A stretch of DNA of 64,000 bases from contig CM119267.1 in assembly GCA_051294375.1 (NCBI GenBank), positions 13,942,186-14,006,185 of the forward strand, in the 5' to 3' direction. Positions 23,966-37,653 of this stretch are shown here, piece after piece. This DNA is from Paraspadella gotoi (taxonomy: Eukaryota > Chaetognatha). How positions within the stretch are numbered: position 1 is the stretch's first letter; each line of letters begins with the position of its first letter. The notes under the pieces are model-generated. The model saw nothing but the letters and a program-made list of their open reading frames with translations. It did no database searches and had not been told where the DNA came from. The translations under genes and the position numbers were made by a program.

Positions 23966-24685
23966 GAACCGATCTCGTCTTTTGGATATTTCGAGTTGAC
24001 TAATTTTTTTCCAGATGCATCACCATTCAGAAATCATCCTTGGTATCAATTTAAATGTGATGCTAAGTAATTATTATTATATAATTGCCAAGTATTTCTC
24101 GGCTCCGTTGGTATTTTAATAAAATAAAATGTAAAGGAAATCTGGGCAAAAAAAAAAGTTGTGAATGGAGTCAAAAAGAAAAAAAAAAAAAAAACCGGCT
24201 CGAGAATTTTAAGAAGAATAAAAAAGAATCAAAGTTACAACAAAATATATCGGACATTTTTTATATGTCTCTCTCTTTTTTCCTTCTCTCCCGTCTCGAC
24301 TGGTAACAGAAATCCGATACTCGGTCGTACCAGTAACTCGAAAGCTCTATCAAAAAGTATAAAAATAATAAACGATTGCCGAATCTTATTGCAATGGCCG
24401 TGCGGAATTCCCAACTCTTACTAGTCTATCAATTGGACCACTAAAACTTTGACATCTCTTTACCTTCCAACACTCGCTCTTTCGCAGTTCTCCCTTGACA
24501 TCTGCCATCAATTCATCGACCCGCCCCCATGGTATATATCTCCACTTCTCTACATCTACACCACCTTCGACCCATCACGTCCTTTCCCTCAAATCACCCG
24601 CCCCTCCCCCACCTCCCTCCCCTCATTTTCCCACCCCCTAATCTCTCGGCTCCTTCCCCCATTCGGCCGGATCGCCCAGTCATCC
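23966..24685. other. Intergenic, no supported gene
   Basis: AT-rich to about 24,420, then a C-rich pyrimidine-biased stretch at 24,450-24,680. No domain is recognised in any frame. Confidence 0.5.
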
Positions 24686-24689
24686 GGGA

Positions 24690-24696
24690 TATAAAG
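24690..24696 (+). promoter_or_regulatory. TATA box candidate
   Basis: TATAAAG in the GC-rich context CCGGGATATAAAGGCG, 115 bp upstream of the phased TGACG array. No recognised gene follows; the nearest ATG opens a frame of about 14 codons. Confidence 0.3.
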
Positions 24697-24810
24697 GCGT
24701 CGGCGATGCCGCTCGAATGGCCCATCGCGCCGCGTTCGCGACCGCCTTAAAAACGAGGCATAAATCTGTCGCCGCTCGGGACGATGGCGCTGGCGATGGA
24801 TGTCGACGCG

Positions 24811-24945
24811 TGACGCCGGCGTGACGAGAGCGTGACGCCGGCGTGACGCGGAAAGTGACGGAAGCACGACCTCAGCGCGACCTCGGCGCGTCACGGGCAC
24901 GGGCGGGAAATAGGCTTGACGCAGTCTTGACGCAGGCTTGACGCG
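24811..24945 (+). promoter_or_regulatory. Phased TGACG (CRE half-site-like) array
   Basis: TGACG begins at 24,811, 24,822, 24,833, 24,844 and 24,856, then at 24,917, 24,928 and 24,939: spacing 11, 11, 11 and 12 bp in the first group and 11 and 11 bp in the second. An inverted CGTCA lies between them at 24,889. Spacers are mostly variants of CCGGCG or CAGGCT, so part is an 11-bp minisatellite. Function as ATF/CREB-type sites is inference. Confidence 0.5.
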
Positions 24946-25221
24946 GGCCAAGTCTCTTTTCGAGTTACTTCGAAGTGCATTTTTTGCTTTTAAATCGACA
25001 AACAAGACTGGATATGGAAGAATTGATGCAACAAGATTCGAGTTTTTTTGAGGAACAAGAGTCCACCCAAATCTTCCGTGAGAGCAAAACGGAGTGAGAA
25101 ATCACGTGAAGAAAAATAAAAAGTCGATAAAATCAAGAAAAGAGGAATCTCCACAGAAGAGACTTTCATGTGACGTATCGGGCAAAAAAGAAAAGCGGGC
25201 GAGATATTCACAGGGGGGAGG

Positions 25222-25224
<3 letters not shown>

Positions 25225-25262
<38 letters not shown>
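25225..25262. repeat. (CT)n microsatellite
   Basis: About 18 CT units. Confidence 0.9.
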
Positions 25263-25264
<2 letters not shown>

Positions 25265-25876
25265 ACTCGTAACGCTCCACACACAAAAAAAATCCACACA
25301 TAAAAACAAGAAGCGGATCGATATTCGCCATCTTCTGTCAAATTAAACGGACAACAACGACGAGGACTTTTGAAGTTTTTTTCTCAGAGAAAACGACGAA
25401 ATATAATGACGAAGGACACACATGGGTAAGTGCCGAAAGGGGGGAATCGGGTAAGGTACGATTTGAATTGAGAAGAGGTTTGCACGAGGGGCCCCGATGG
25501 ATTGGCCAAGGAATTTAGGGTCAGGAAAGGTAAATAATTTAAAGAAAAGAAAATTCTTCATCTTACCAAACACTGAAGTGAAAAAGAATGTAAGAACATT
25601 TTTATCTTCGGTGTAAATACTTTTGTTTCGTTGAGTTTGAATATGGTTAAAAATGAGTTTAGTAATTTGAACAATGATACTTAAAACTAAACGATTCTAC
25701 TAATGCCGTACACGAAACCCAAAACTTTACGAAATCTACGTACGGAACAAGGAAAGGTCACCGGAATCCAAGCACTACGAGGTGCGAAAGAAAAAAAACC
25801 CCAAAACTCCGCAAAACTCGAGAAGAAACCTGAGCTGACGTCAACCGAGCGAACGAGGGGGAAAAAAACCCCAGTG

Positions 25877-25950
25877 TCACGTGAAGGACGACGCCGCATC
25901 ACGTGATCCGCTTCCTCGAATCACGTGAGAACCAGAGAACGTTCACGTGA
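25877..25950. promoter_or_regulatory. Four TCACGTGA palindromes at exact 22-bp spacing
   Basis: The octamer TCACGTGA starts at 25,877, 25,899, 25,921 and 25,943. Each pair is exactly 22 bp apart, while the three 14-bp spacers are unrelated to each other, so this is not a simple tandem repeat. TCACGTGA is an extended E-box bound by bHLH-ZIP proteins of the USF/MITF-TFE/MAX type. A fifth copy lies at 25,102-25,109. No gene is recognised on either side. Confidence 0.6.
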
Positions 25951-26554
25951 TCGCCTCCCGGAACACATGTCTGCTACAAGACGCTGATGATGCAGTGCGT
26001 GGGAGGAAAGGAAGAGGAAGAGAAGTAGGAGGAAGAGGAGGAGGAGGAGGAAAATGAGAAACCGGGAGAGGGAGGAGGAGGAGGAGGAGGAGATAGAAAA
26101 TAAGAGAAGGATCATATGAGAACGAGTGAGAGAAAGAGAGAGAGAGAGAGAGGGGAAATGAGAGAGAGGGAGAGTGTGAAGGGGGATAGAGAGAGAAAGA
26201 AGACTACGGGAAAAAAAGCTGAATACGAGCTGGCGTGCGAGAAGAGGGAATGTGCGAAGAAAAATGACAAAAAATGAAAAAGTTGAGAAGGGGAAAAAAT
26301 TAAATTAAAACAAAAAAAAGAAGTCTAAAGAAAGAGAAAGGAAAATGGGAAAAACTAATAAAAAAAAATTCTGAAGATATACATAAATAACGAGGGAAAC
26401 AAAAAGATAAAAGAATAAATATTAAAATAATAATAAATAATAATAAAAGAATAAAAATAGAAAATAAAGAAATTGAAAATGAAAATAACGGATGTTCTGT
26501 TAGGAATTAGATTGGGCGATAGAAACTACGGTCTTTTTCTGAAAGACGAGAAGT

Positions 26555-26594
<40 letters not shown>

Positions 26595-26871
26595 AGAGAT
26601 TCAGGATGCTGATCGCGTTGAAGGCAAAACGCGAGAGGGCGACAGGCGAGCAATCAGAGAATTTTTAGTCACGAGTCAAGGAAAGAAATTTCGGGTTCAC
26701 TCGGTTTTTTTTTTATTAACTTTTTCTTATTTTTGGAGGAAAAATTTCTTTTTTTCATTTTCTTGGGAAAATATATAATTTTAAGTGAAGAATAAAAAAA
26801 ACACGAGGAAAACGAGAAAATTTGTTGAGAAAAATGAATCGACGACTGAAAATAACAAAATGACGAAATGA

Positions 26872-26872
<1 letters not shown>

Positions 26873-26905
<33 letters not shown>
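26873..26905. repeat. (ACG)n trinucleotide repeat
   Basis: About eleven pure GAC/ACG units. Confidence 0.9.
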
Positions 26906-26984
26906 TTTGACTTTCGACAGTCGCTGAAAATTTTTTTTTCATTGAGTCGATTGTGACCGTAAAATGATGGCGAGAGGGAAAGAG

Positions 26985-27077
26985 AAAGAAAAGAAAAAAA
27001 AGAAAGAAAAAAAAAGAAAGAAAAAAAAAGAAAAAAAAAAAGAAGAAAAAAAAGAAAGAAAGAAAGAGAGAGAGGGG

Positions 27078-27149
<72 letters not shown>

Positions 27150-27150
27150 G
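26985..27150. repeat. A/G tract with (AG)n
   Basis: Poly-A with interspersed G grading into a pure AG array. The antisense Ser/Phe/Leu frames are artefacts. Confidence 0.9.
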
Positions 27151-27546
27151 AGAGAGAGAGGAAAGGCACATTGAACAACGCCGATATTACGATCGCTAAA
27201 AACAAAGGATAATACTTTTAAAAAAAGAAATGAGACTCCGACAATAACTCGTAACAAAACGATCACAATATATACACTCCAGTAACGTTACAAATAAAGC
27301 CAAAAAGTTTTCTGTGTCAAGTAAAGATTGCGCCATGAAAAGACAAATGTGGTGCCCATAATAAGAATGATATCATTTACTCATGTGCAATTTAAAGGCT
27401 ATGCTTTTTAAAATTTAAGTATATAAGGTGATTTTTAAAGTCTGATATAAAGTGGCGCGTTTTTTTTTAGACATGACTGTACAAGAGCGCGGCTTCCTCG
27501 TTTGCTTCCCTCCTCCTCCCCCTCGCGGGAGGTTTTAAATTTTTAG

Positions 27547-27880
27547 TATAATTCACCCGGAGGATTTCTTCGCCGGGACAGCAACGAGGCCGAGGACGAC
27601 GACAACAGCGTCAGGAGCGGGATCGGCGCAGCGGCGCGCGGCTGCCGACCTCCTTATCTCTTTATCGCCAACTGCAACTTCGGCAAGGACGAAGACGACG
27701 ATGACAACGACGAAGGACGAAGACGTCGACCCCGAGTCCGACCTTCGTCGACCGAGCGCCTGCGTCTTCTTGACCCCCACGACTTCCGGTTCCGGTGGCT
27801 TCTTCCGCGTTTCCGTTTCGACTCCTTCGGTTCTTCGAGATCTTCCCTCTCCACCGCTCATCCCTTTCCCCCAATTTCGA
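27547..27880 (+). CDS. GC-rich open stretch, possible exon
   Basis: A GC-rich island in AT-rich surroundings, open for more than 100 codons in two plus frames and without a clear ATG in one of them. One frame contains an acidic run (KDEDDDDNDEG) and Arg-rich stretches; the other starts in-frame at 27,701. It shares the 18-mer GCGGCGCGCGGCTGCCGA (27,631-27,648) with the duplicated units at 44,623 and 46.3 kb. No family is recognised. It could be an exon of an intrinsically disordered protein or a CpG-rich regulatory island. Confidence 0.2.
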
Positions 27881-30292
27881 TAACTCCGTTTTTTTTTTTC
27901 TGCTCCTTTTCTTCGAATTCATTCTTCTGCTTCTCAACTGTTTCTTGTTTTACTTTTGATAAGCATTACCCTAAATTGGTCCTGCTTGCTTAATTCATTC
28001 AGTTCGTACTTGTTATCCTAGTTCTTCCGTTCTGCCAAGATTTTCTCGCAACCTCCAATACAGTTTCTTACTTACCTCTTTCATTATCTAAATATTTCTT
28101 CAAAGAGCTACATCCCTCTTTGTCTAATAGATGTGCGTACTTTATTCTTTGGTCCTTCGTCTTTCATACTACAGGGGTGGGACACTATATCGGGACAAAA
28201 TTGATAAAAATCATTACTTTAAAGCTCTTAATAATTTTTAAAATCTGAATAAATATTCGCTTTTAGATGATGTATTAATTTTTTTGAAATTCTTCGATAT
28301 TATGCTTTTTTTGATGCATCAAAGGCAACTGCTCGGTTTTTTCCGCGCGGTTTGGAAAAAATGTTTGAATACTTATTGTTAAATCTCATTCTAATATATA
28401 AAAGTGAAAAATATTCTTGGAAGTACTTATTTGTAGTATAATAATGCTCCTGGCAAGGTGTACATGGTATTTTGGTTAAAAAATTTTAAAGTAAGCAGGT
28501 AAGATTTGGGTAATTTTTTAATGGTTTAATTTTTATTAAAACTTACTTTTATCAAAAAATTTATTAACGATATTGACAGATAATTGTAAGATTTAAGATT
28601 GTAAGATTGTAAGATTGTAAGATTTAAGATGTAAGATTTCTGAATGCATAATAAAAGCGTCAAAAAGGTAAGAAATACATAAAGTATTTGACAATTGAAT
28701 ATATTCGTTATAATCCTCCTATAATTTTGTTTTACTGACCTGAAAAAAAATTAAATAGGTTTAATTTGGATAGTGATGAAAAGCTTAAAATCAGGTGTAT
28801 TGAAGATAAGACATAACACTGTCATGTTTAGAGACGACCACTGAAAGATATTAACAAATATGGCTTTTATCTTATACAATACAATACGCGCGCATAAAAA
28901 CGACTAAATGTTTTGAAAACATCCACGACGCATTGCAGTTGCTTAAATATTTATTTTTTTTAATTGCATATAAAAATTGTGTATCAAATCGTTCAGATAG
29001 GGCAGGATGTTAAGTTTTGTCTCGATATAGGGTATGTCTTTCATCGTTTTCATCAATACCCACTTTCTCTTTTTGTCCCCGCTTTCCTCGCTAAGTCATT
29101 TCTTGGCGCTTGCAACACCTCTTCTGGACTTTCCCACCTCTACTCGCTTCTTCTCCCCTTACCGCTTCCAAATGTTCCACCCGCCGACGGCCATTTTCTC
29201 GGCTTCCGCCGCCGACGCCGATCAGCCGCGTCTGCGCCGTTTCCACTCCGTCAGCCACTCTACATCCAACTCCCATTTTCATACCCATCCACCGGCGCCA
29301 CCCTCGCGAGCAAGGCCGCCCGGAAGTTGGCGTGGGCGTGACCGGAAGCGACGTGGGCGTGTTTGAGCAAGACGTCTCTAACGCCTCCGAACGTCGAAAC
29401 GAAAATCCCGTAAAAATGATGGAATATTGTCGCCAAGGACGAAAATCGTCTACGACTACGACGACGACGATGACGACGACGACGATGACTGCTTCCAATG
29501 GTTGAACGCCAGAAGGACGACGACGAAATGATGCAATCGCATATTGCGTTAACGACGACGATAACTACGACGACGACGACGTCGACGTTTAATAGGGTGA
29601 AGACGGGGGAGGCAGTTATTTCTTCCAAACGACGAAAAGGATTAGGAAGCAAACAAAGTCGCGAATAGTATGACAGAATATATTGAGTCGCTCGGAGCAG
29701 GATTGGAGGAAAAAGGAAAAGAAAAGAATGTGGAAAGGATTTAAACGGAAAAAAGGAGGAAAAGAAAAAAAAAAGGGATTAGAAAAACGATTTGAGGAGA
29801 ACGGGGGAAAAAGGAAAAAAAAAAGAAGAAAAATAAAGGAAGAAGATAAGTAAGGAAAGTGATAGAAAGAATGGATTTGGAGTAAAACCAGAAAAGAAGG
29901 AAAAAGGTAGTACTAGCGGGGAAAAAAAGAGAGAGAGAGACAGAGAGAGAGAGAAAGAGAGTAAAAATAAAAATAAGACAATAAAAGGTAAAGAAAGGCA
30001 GGAAAATGGCGGAGCAATTTCACCGTCGCGTTGGTAAGAACAACAAGACCAACGCGACGAAAAAAGAATTGGATGGAAATAAAAACGAAGCGAAAAGAAA
30101 AGAAATTGTTCTCGTTTTTGTCGGTTGTTTTTTTTTTGTTTTTTGTTTCAGCGACGCGATGCGTGAAAGGTCAAAACTCCGAATGTTCATTTGATGATTC
30201 TCTGGAAGGAAGGAAGGGGAGCGACGAAAGCGAATCACGCTAGAGGGCAGAATAATTTAGAGATAGATTGAGTGGGTCCATTTGTTGTTTTT
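27881..30292. other. Intergenic, no supported gene
   Basis: AT-rich at 28,150-28,960, including a 10-bp GTAAGATT-type repeat at 28,585-28,640 and a CAGGGGTGGGACACTATATCG string near 28,172 that could be one transposon end without a partner. C-rich at 29,060-29,330, (ACG)n at 29,455-29,490 and 29,545-29,585, A/G-rich at 29,690-29,990. No domain is recognised. Confidence 0.5.
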
Positions 30293-30530
30293 AGTCGGAT
30301 CCCGACTCTATTATCCACTTTGACTTTGTCGGTCCACTTTGACTTCTTCGGTCCGTCGGTCCCACCACAAAATCTTGTCGGTCATTCAATTAAATCATGT
30401 CAGAACATCAAATTATGATAAAATATGCAAAAAAATGATGTCCGTCCGCCCGTCCGTAATTCATCATCGGATTAGCTTATTACCACTTAATTATCGTAGA
30501 CATATCCGACGTTGTTTGCTCAAACTTGTT
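30293..30530 (-). mobile_element. MITE-like repeat, subfamily B, inverted
   Basis: Starts TTTTAGTCGGATCCCGACTC and ends near GTTTGCTCAAACTTG, the reverse of the 12,371-12,650 copy. Shared internal blocks include CTTAATTATCGT and a GGTCCGTCGGTCC tract. Non-coding. Confidence 0.55.
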
Positions 30531-31516
30531 TTTTTTTTTTTTTCAACTTTCGAACATCGGTGGAGCCACTGCAAAGTCTCGCGCGATTAAATGGCCGAAT
30601 TGGACCCATAAGCGTCGCGCTTTGTCACATGACGGAACCTCGTCAAAGGTCAAGCACCCTCTCGCGCATGGTCATTGATCGATCACGGACCGGGTCACGC
30701 GTGAACGTCGACGCCGTTCTCGTATATACGCGCCGATCGACGCCGGTTTTTATGCCGGAAACCGGGTGACAAGTCAATCGTCGATCGGTTGAGTCGAAAG
30801 AATCGAGGAAGAATCAGGTGGAGCTAAGTGGTGAGGTGGAAAGATGGTGGGTTGGTGAGGTGGTTAGGGAGTTGGATAGGATTGGATGCTACTCTTCCGA
30901 ATTGTGAATATAAATATAATGTAAAAAAAAAAGAGACTAAACCGTAAAGTTAGACGATTTAGAGATATACTTTAAGAATAAAGCAAACTGGCCATACGGT
31001 TTTAGGAGTTCGGGGCCTCAGGCGTTCCTGATCGTATGTGGAAAGTCTGAAATATTATCGAATCGTCCTTTCCAAGATCTCATGACGAGAGTGTCCCAAT
31101 CATGGATTCCCATTGAGAGAGGACTTCTATTAAAGAAGGCAACGGGGCTCCAGGTGCGGGCCGAATTATATGTCCTCCTTTCTTTCCTCTCTCTCACTCT
31201 CTCACTCTCGCTCCAACCCTTCTTCCCCCTTATACGGCCCCGTCCGCGCATGGGGGAAATCGACGTCGGTCCTCCTTACGAAAAATCCAATTCCCAACCA
31301 AATTGCGGAGCTGCCTCATCCTCGTTTTTGAATCTCTCTCTCTCTCTCTCTCTCTTTCTCTCGTTCTCTCTCTTTCTCTCTCTGTTACTCTCTCTATCAC
31401 TCTCTCACACACACACATCCCTTGCGCGCACACACAAACACAAAGCTCGCGTTTTCAGGTAGATGTGACTCAAAGCGAGAGGGAGGGAGAGAGAGGGAGA
31501 GGGAAAGGGATGGAGA

Positions 31517-31582
<66 letters not shown>

Positions 31583-32102
31583 TCGAGTGATAAAAAAAAA
31601 CCCGTGTTTTCGCTCAATTAAGTTTCGCTTGTGATCGAGTTTAACGTCTCATTTGCACATCGAAGGTTCCGAGTTTGTCCTTTGAATGCCTCCCACAGCG
31701 TCGCTGAGGCAGAATCGCTGAGGACGCGAGCAATTTAAACCCGAAGACTAAAACAGTCGATTTCGGTTCTATTGATTGTTGTAAGCTAAACAGTTGTGAA
31801 CTATCCTTTTAAGTGTTTGCGACAAAAGTTGTATGATTGCCACTCTCAGAAAGATTTCTTTTTCCATAGATTGTCTTTGACAATGTCATTAACATCGGTG
31901 CTTTATACTGATAACGATAGTGAAACTTGCTCTTACTTAGCGTGAAGGGATATAAATGTATATAGATTCTAACATCGATGAAGTAAAAACGTTTTAAACC
32001 ATTAAAAATTTAACTTCCCTGAAAGAAGTTTAAAATATAATAGTTTAATATATTTCCAATCTTTTTGGCGCGCGAAAGCCAAAAGAGCAACGGATTAGAG
32101 GG

Positions 32103-32141
<39 letters not shown>

Positions 32142-33123
32142 TAGAGAGAGAGAGAGAGGGAGAGAGAGTGGAGAGAGAAGGAGAGAGAGAGAGAGAGAGG
32201 AGCTTCACGATGACACTTCGTAATGGCGCGGCTTTTAGTCTTACTAGCGACGCCGTGAGAATTTCCTTTTTCAGAGAGGAATGGCTTTTCCAATTGCGCC
32301 GCAATTTTCTATCTCTCTCTCTCTCCTCTCTTCTCCTCTCTCTCCTCTCTCTCTCTCTTCTCGTCTCTCTCATCTCTCCGACGTCGAAATTCGAGTTTTG
32401 AGGTGGAAATGAAATTCGACCGAGAGAAGAAAGAGAAGAAAAGAAGTAATATCTTTTGATTTCCCATCTTGGAAAATGAATAAATCGCCGAAAAATTTGT
32501 TAGTTTCGGTAACTTTTGTAATCTGATTAGAAATACCATAAAGAAAAGTTGTATTTTAAAATATTCTGTTTTGAAATAAAGATTTTCAACGTTAAGATTG
32601 ATGTTCTCTGTGTATTATATATAATATACATAGCTCAATACTATTATCAAATAATGCATATATCAAAACCCACAGAGGTTATATTAAGTATAGATATAAT
32701 AATTCTTCCAAAAAAATTATCATAATGTTTTTTTAATCGCAACTCGAATCGGAACTTGAATCATTCGAATAAAAAAAATCATAATTTTTCAGATATATGT
32801 ATCATTTTTTCCCTGATATTAAAGGAGCCAAAAGTTAGGCAAAAGTTTAAAACTGAGAAAATCCGAACAAATAAAACAGTTGGACGGAAACACAAATCTT
32901 ACGAATAGAACGAGCCAAATTGAAAAAAAGAAAAAGAAAAGTAGAAATATCTAATAAAACGACCCAATTAAAATAAAATCCCAAAAAACCTTTTTCTCTC
33001 AATTTTTTTTTGGAGAGCCACCTTATCGCAAGCTTAAAAAAAACGAAATTAAAAGCAATTAATTAGGCTAGGAATTTTCTTTGTTTCTTTGTTTCTTTGT
33101 TTCTTTCTTTATTTGTTTCTCTC

Positions 33124-33168
<45 letters not shown>

Positions 33169-33537
33169 CAAGTGCTCTAAGCTAAGGAAAAACTAAAAAA
33201 AAAAGACTAAAAAGAAGAAAAAGAAGAGGAAATAATTTGAGAGAGAGTCAAAAAGTAGATTCGCTTAACTTCGCCTTCTTTCTTCTCTCTTTCTCTCTAC
33301 TCGTTCGTCGCTTCTTCTCTTTAACCCTGTTTCTTCTATGCCGAAGGTCAACCTTAACATAAAGGAAGAAGAGGAAAGAAAAGAAAAAGAGAGGGAAAAA
33401 CAAAAACGAAATGAGAAATACTTGAGTTTAAAAAAAAAGAGAGAGAGAGCGAAGAAAATTGAGGCTCGGGGAAGGAAAATTAAAGATATAGAATTGGTGA
33501 AAGAAAAGAGAGAAGGAAATAAAAAAGAAAGTAAGAC

Positions 33538-33574
<37 letters not shown>

Positions 33575-33610
33575 TAAAGAAAGAAAGATTAAAAAAAAAG
33601 TAAAAAAAAG
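30531..33610. other. Intergenic, no supported gene
   Basis: CpG-rich sequence at 30,590-30,780 includes the palindrome CGTATATACG (about 30,719). (CT)n at 31,333-31,400 is followed by (AG)n at 31,480-31,578, and (AG)n at 32,100-32,205 by CT-rich sequence at 32,310-32,370. (CT)n lies at 33,120-33,165 and (GAAA)n at 33,538-33,573. The rest is AT-rich. Confidence 0.5.
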
Positions 33611-33613
33611 AAA

Positions 33614-34012
33614 ACAAGAACGGTAATTCAAATTAGTTGCGCCGCAGTAACTGCTTTATCACGTGTATTTCTCATTGACATGACATGACGTGACATGACA
33701 TGACATGACGCGACATGACAGGACTACATGACTGCAATAACTTTCTTAGCCGTTGTATTTATGACAGGCACTCCATCGGAATTCCGTCTTTTATTCCTTA
33801 TAATTTTTCGGAATTCCTAAAGGCGGTGCTAGCAGTCCCTTAGATTTTAGGTTTTTTTTGTCTTAACAAATGAGCAACCAACTATAGGCAAATTATATGT
33901 ACTTTTAACGTAAGTAGGATAGACCAACGGACAGACATACCGACGAACCGACCGACAGACCGACCGAAAGTGACTAATAGAGTTACTCCGCGAGTTCTCG
34001 TGGCGCAACTAA
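33614..34012 (+). mobile_element. MITE-like repeat, subfamily A
   Basis: Begins AACAAGAACGGTAATTCAAA then TTAGTTGCGCCGCAGT and ends GTGGCGCAACTAA. It contains an expanded TGACA tract (33,676-33,725), CTAAAGGCGGTGCTAGCAGT, a (GACC)n tract and a decayed form of the 16-bp palindrome. It is about 60 bp longer than the 17.5-kb copy because of the TGACA expansion. Confidence 0.65.
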
Positions 34013-34185
34013 AAAGAAAAAAAAAAAAAGGAAAAAACTCAAATAGAATAAAGAGAGTAAAAAAAAGGCTTCAACTTTTTTCCTTCGCATTTTTCCTTCA
34101 GAGTCACAATTCATCGGAGGGAAAAGGAGGATGAAAAGAAGAGATGAAGGAAATTAAAGAAAGAGGAAAAAAAAGAAAAATGAGC

Positions 34186-34306
<121 letters not shown>

Positions 34307-34414
34307 CGCTGATCCACGGGCGCCATTACAAAGAGATTGGGTGCTTTCGGCCAAAAAAGGAGGAAGAAAGGAAAGGAAAGGAATCTTCGATCGACTCCGA
34401 TCTCTCAACGGTCC

Positions 34415-35035
34415 GAAGAGGATGGATGAGGAGGAGGGGGTGGCTGAGGAGGTAGGGTGGATGAGAAGGAGGGGTGGCATGAGAGGAGGTGGATGAGAGG
34501 AAGGGTTGAGGGGAGGTGGAGAGGAGTGGATGAGGAGGGAGTGAGTTGACTGAGGAGGAAGGGTGGATGAGGAGGAGGGGGTTGATGAGGAGGAGGGGTG
34601 GATGAGGAGGAAGGGGTTGATGAGGAGGAGGGGAGGATGAGGAGGAAGGGGTTGAATGAGCAGGAGGGAGTGGATGGAAGGAGGGGTGGATGAGGAGGAA
34701 GGGGTTGATTGAGGAGGAGGGAGTGGATGAGAAGGAGGGGGATGAGGAGAAAGGTTTATGAGGAGGGGGTTTGATGAGAGGAGGGGGTTAGATGGAGAGG
34801 AGGAGAGATGGAGGAGGAGGAGGAGGTGAATGAAGAGGAGGGAGTGGATGAGAAGGGGTGTTTGATGAGGAGGAAGGGGTTGATGAGGAGGAGGTGGTGA
34901 TGAGGAGGAGGAGGTTTGATGAGGAGGAAGGGTGGATGAGCAGGAGGGTTGATGAGTGGAGGGGGTGGGTGTCGGAGGTAGAGGGAGGTAAGGTTGAATT
35001 AAGAGGAGGGAGTGGATGAGAAGGAGGGGTGGATG
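34415..35035 (+). repeat. GGA/GATGAGGAGG minisatellite
   Basis: About 600 bp of degenerate 12-18 bp units around GATGAGGAGGAGGGGTT, purine-rich on the plus strand with regular T. The 327-codon antisense Pro/Ser/Leu frame over it is repeat-derived. Confidence 0.85.
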
Positions 35036-35135
35036 CGGATGCAAGACCAGCAGATGTAAGGTCATTAAATGCCAAGACAGCAGATGCAAATACAACGGAT
35101 GCAAGCCGAGGCGATGCAAGACTTGGAGGTGCGAC
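35029..35135 (+). repeat. Short imperfect GATGCAA-type repeats
   Basis: Degenerate units of about 15-20 bp carrying GCAGATG or GGATGCAAG follow the GGA minisatellite. In one plus frame they read as repeated Ala-Asp-Ala peptides and stay open for 63 codons. Whether this is translated cannot be told. Confidence 0.5.
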
Positions 35136-35220
35136 ACAAATAGATGATATTGAAGAGTTCTATCTTATTTTCTTTTTCGAAATTGTTTCATTTCATTTCA
35201 AGAAAAACGATTTCAAATGA

Positions 35221-37528
<2,308 letters not shown>

Positions 37529-37615
37529 CTCCTCCCTCGACCCCCCTCACTTCCTCCTCACGGGAAACGTCAAAGCTGTGAAGGCTAAAGGTCTCGGCTA
37601 ACTAATTGCGCAGCA

Positions 37616-37653
<38 letters not shown>

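Larger units (their letters stand above)
25960..27546. other. Intergenic microsatellite-rich region
   Basis: GGA-rich at 26,020-26,100, (AG)n at 26,125-26,155 and 26,554-26,600, (ACG)n at 26,873-26,905, and an A/G tract at 26,985-27,150 that turns into pure (AG)n. No supported gene. Confidence 0.6.

Noticed and set aside
28168-28195. CAGGGGTGGGACACTATATCG as a hAT-type transposon end
   Set aside because: No matching inverted end (CACCCCTG) or 8-bp target duplication was found in the following kilobase.
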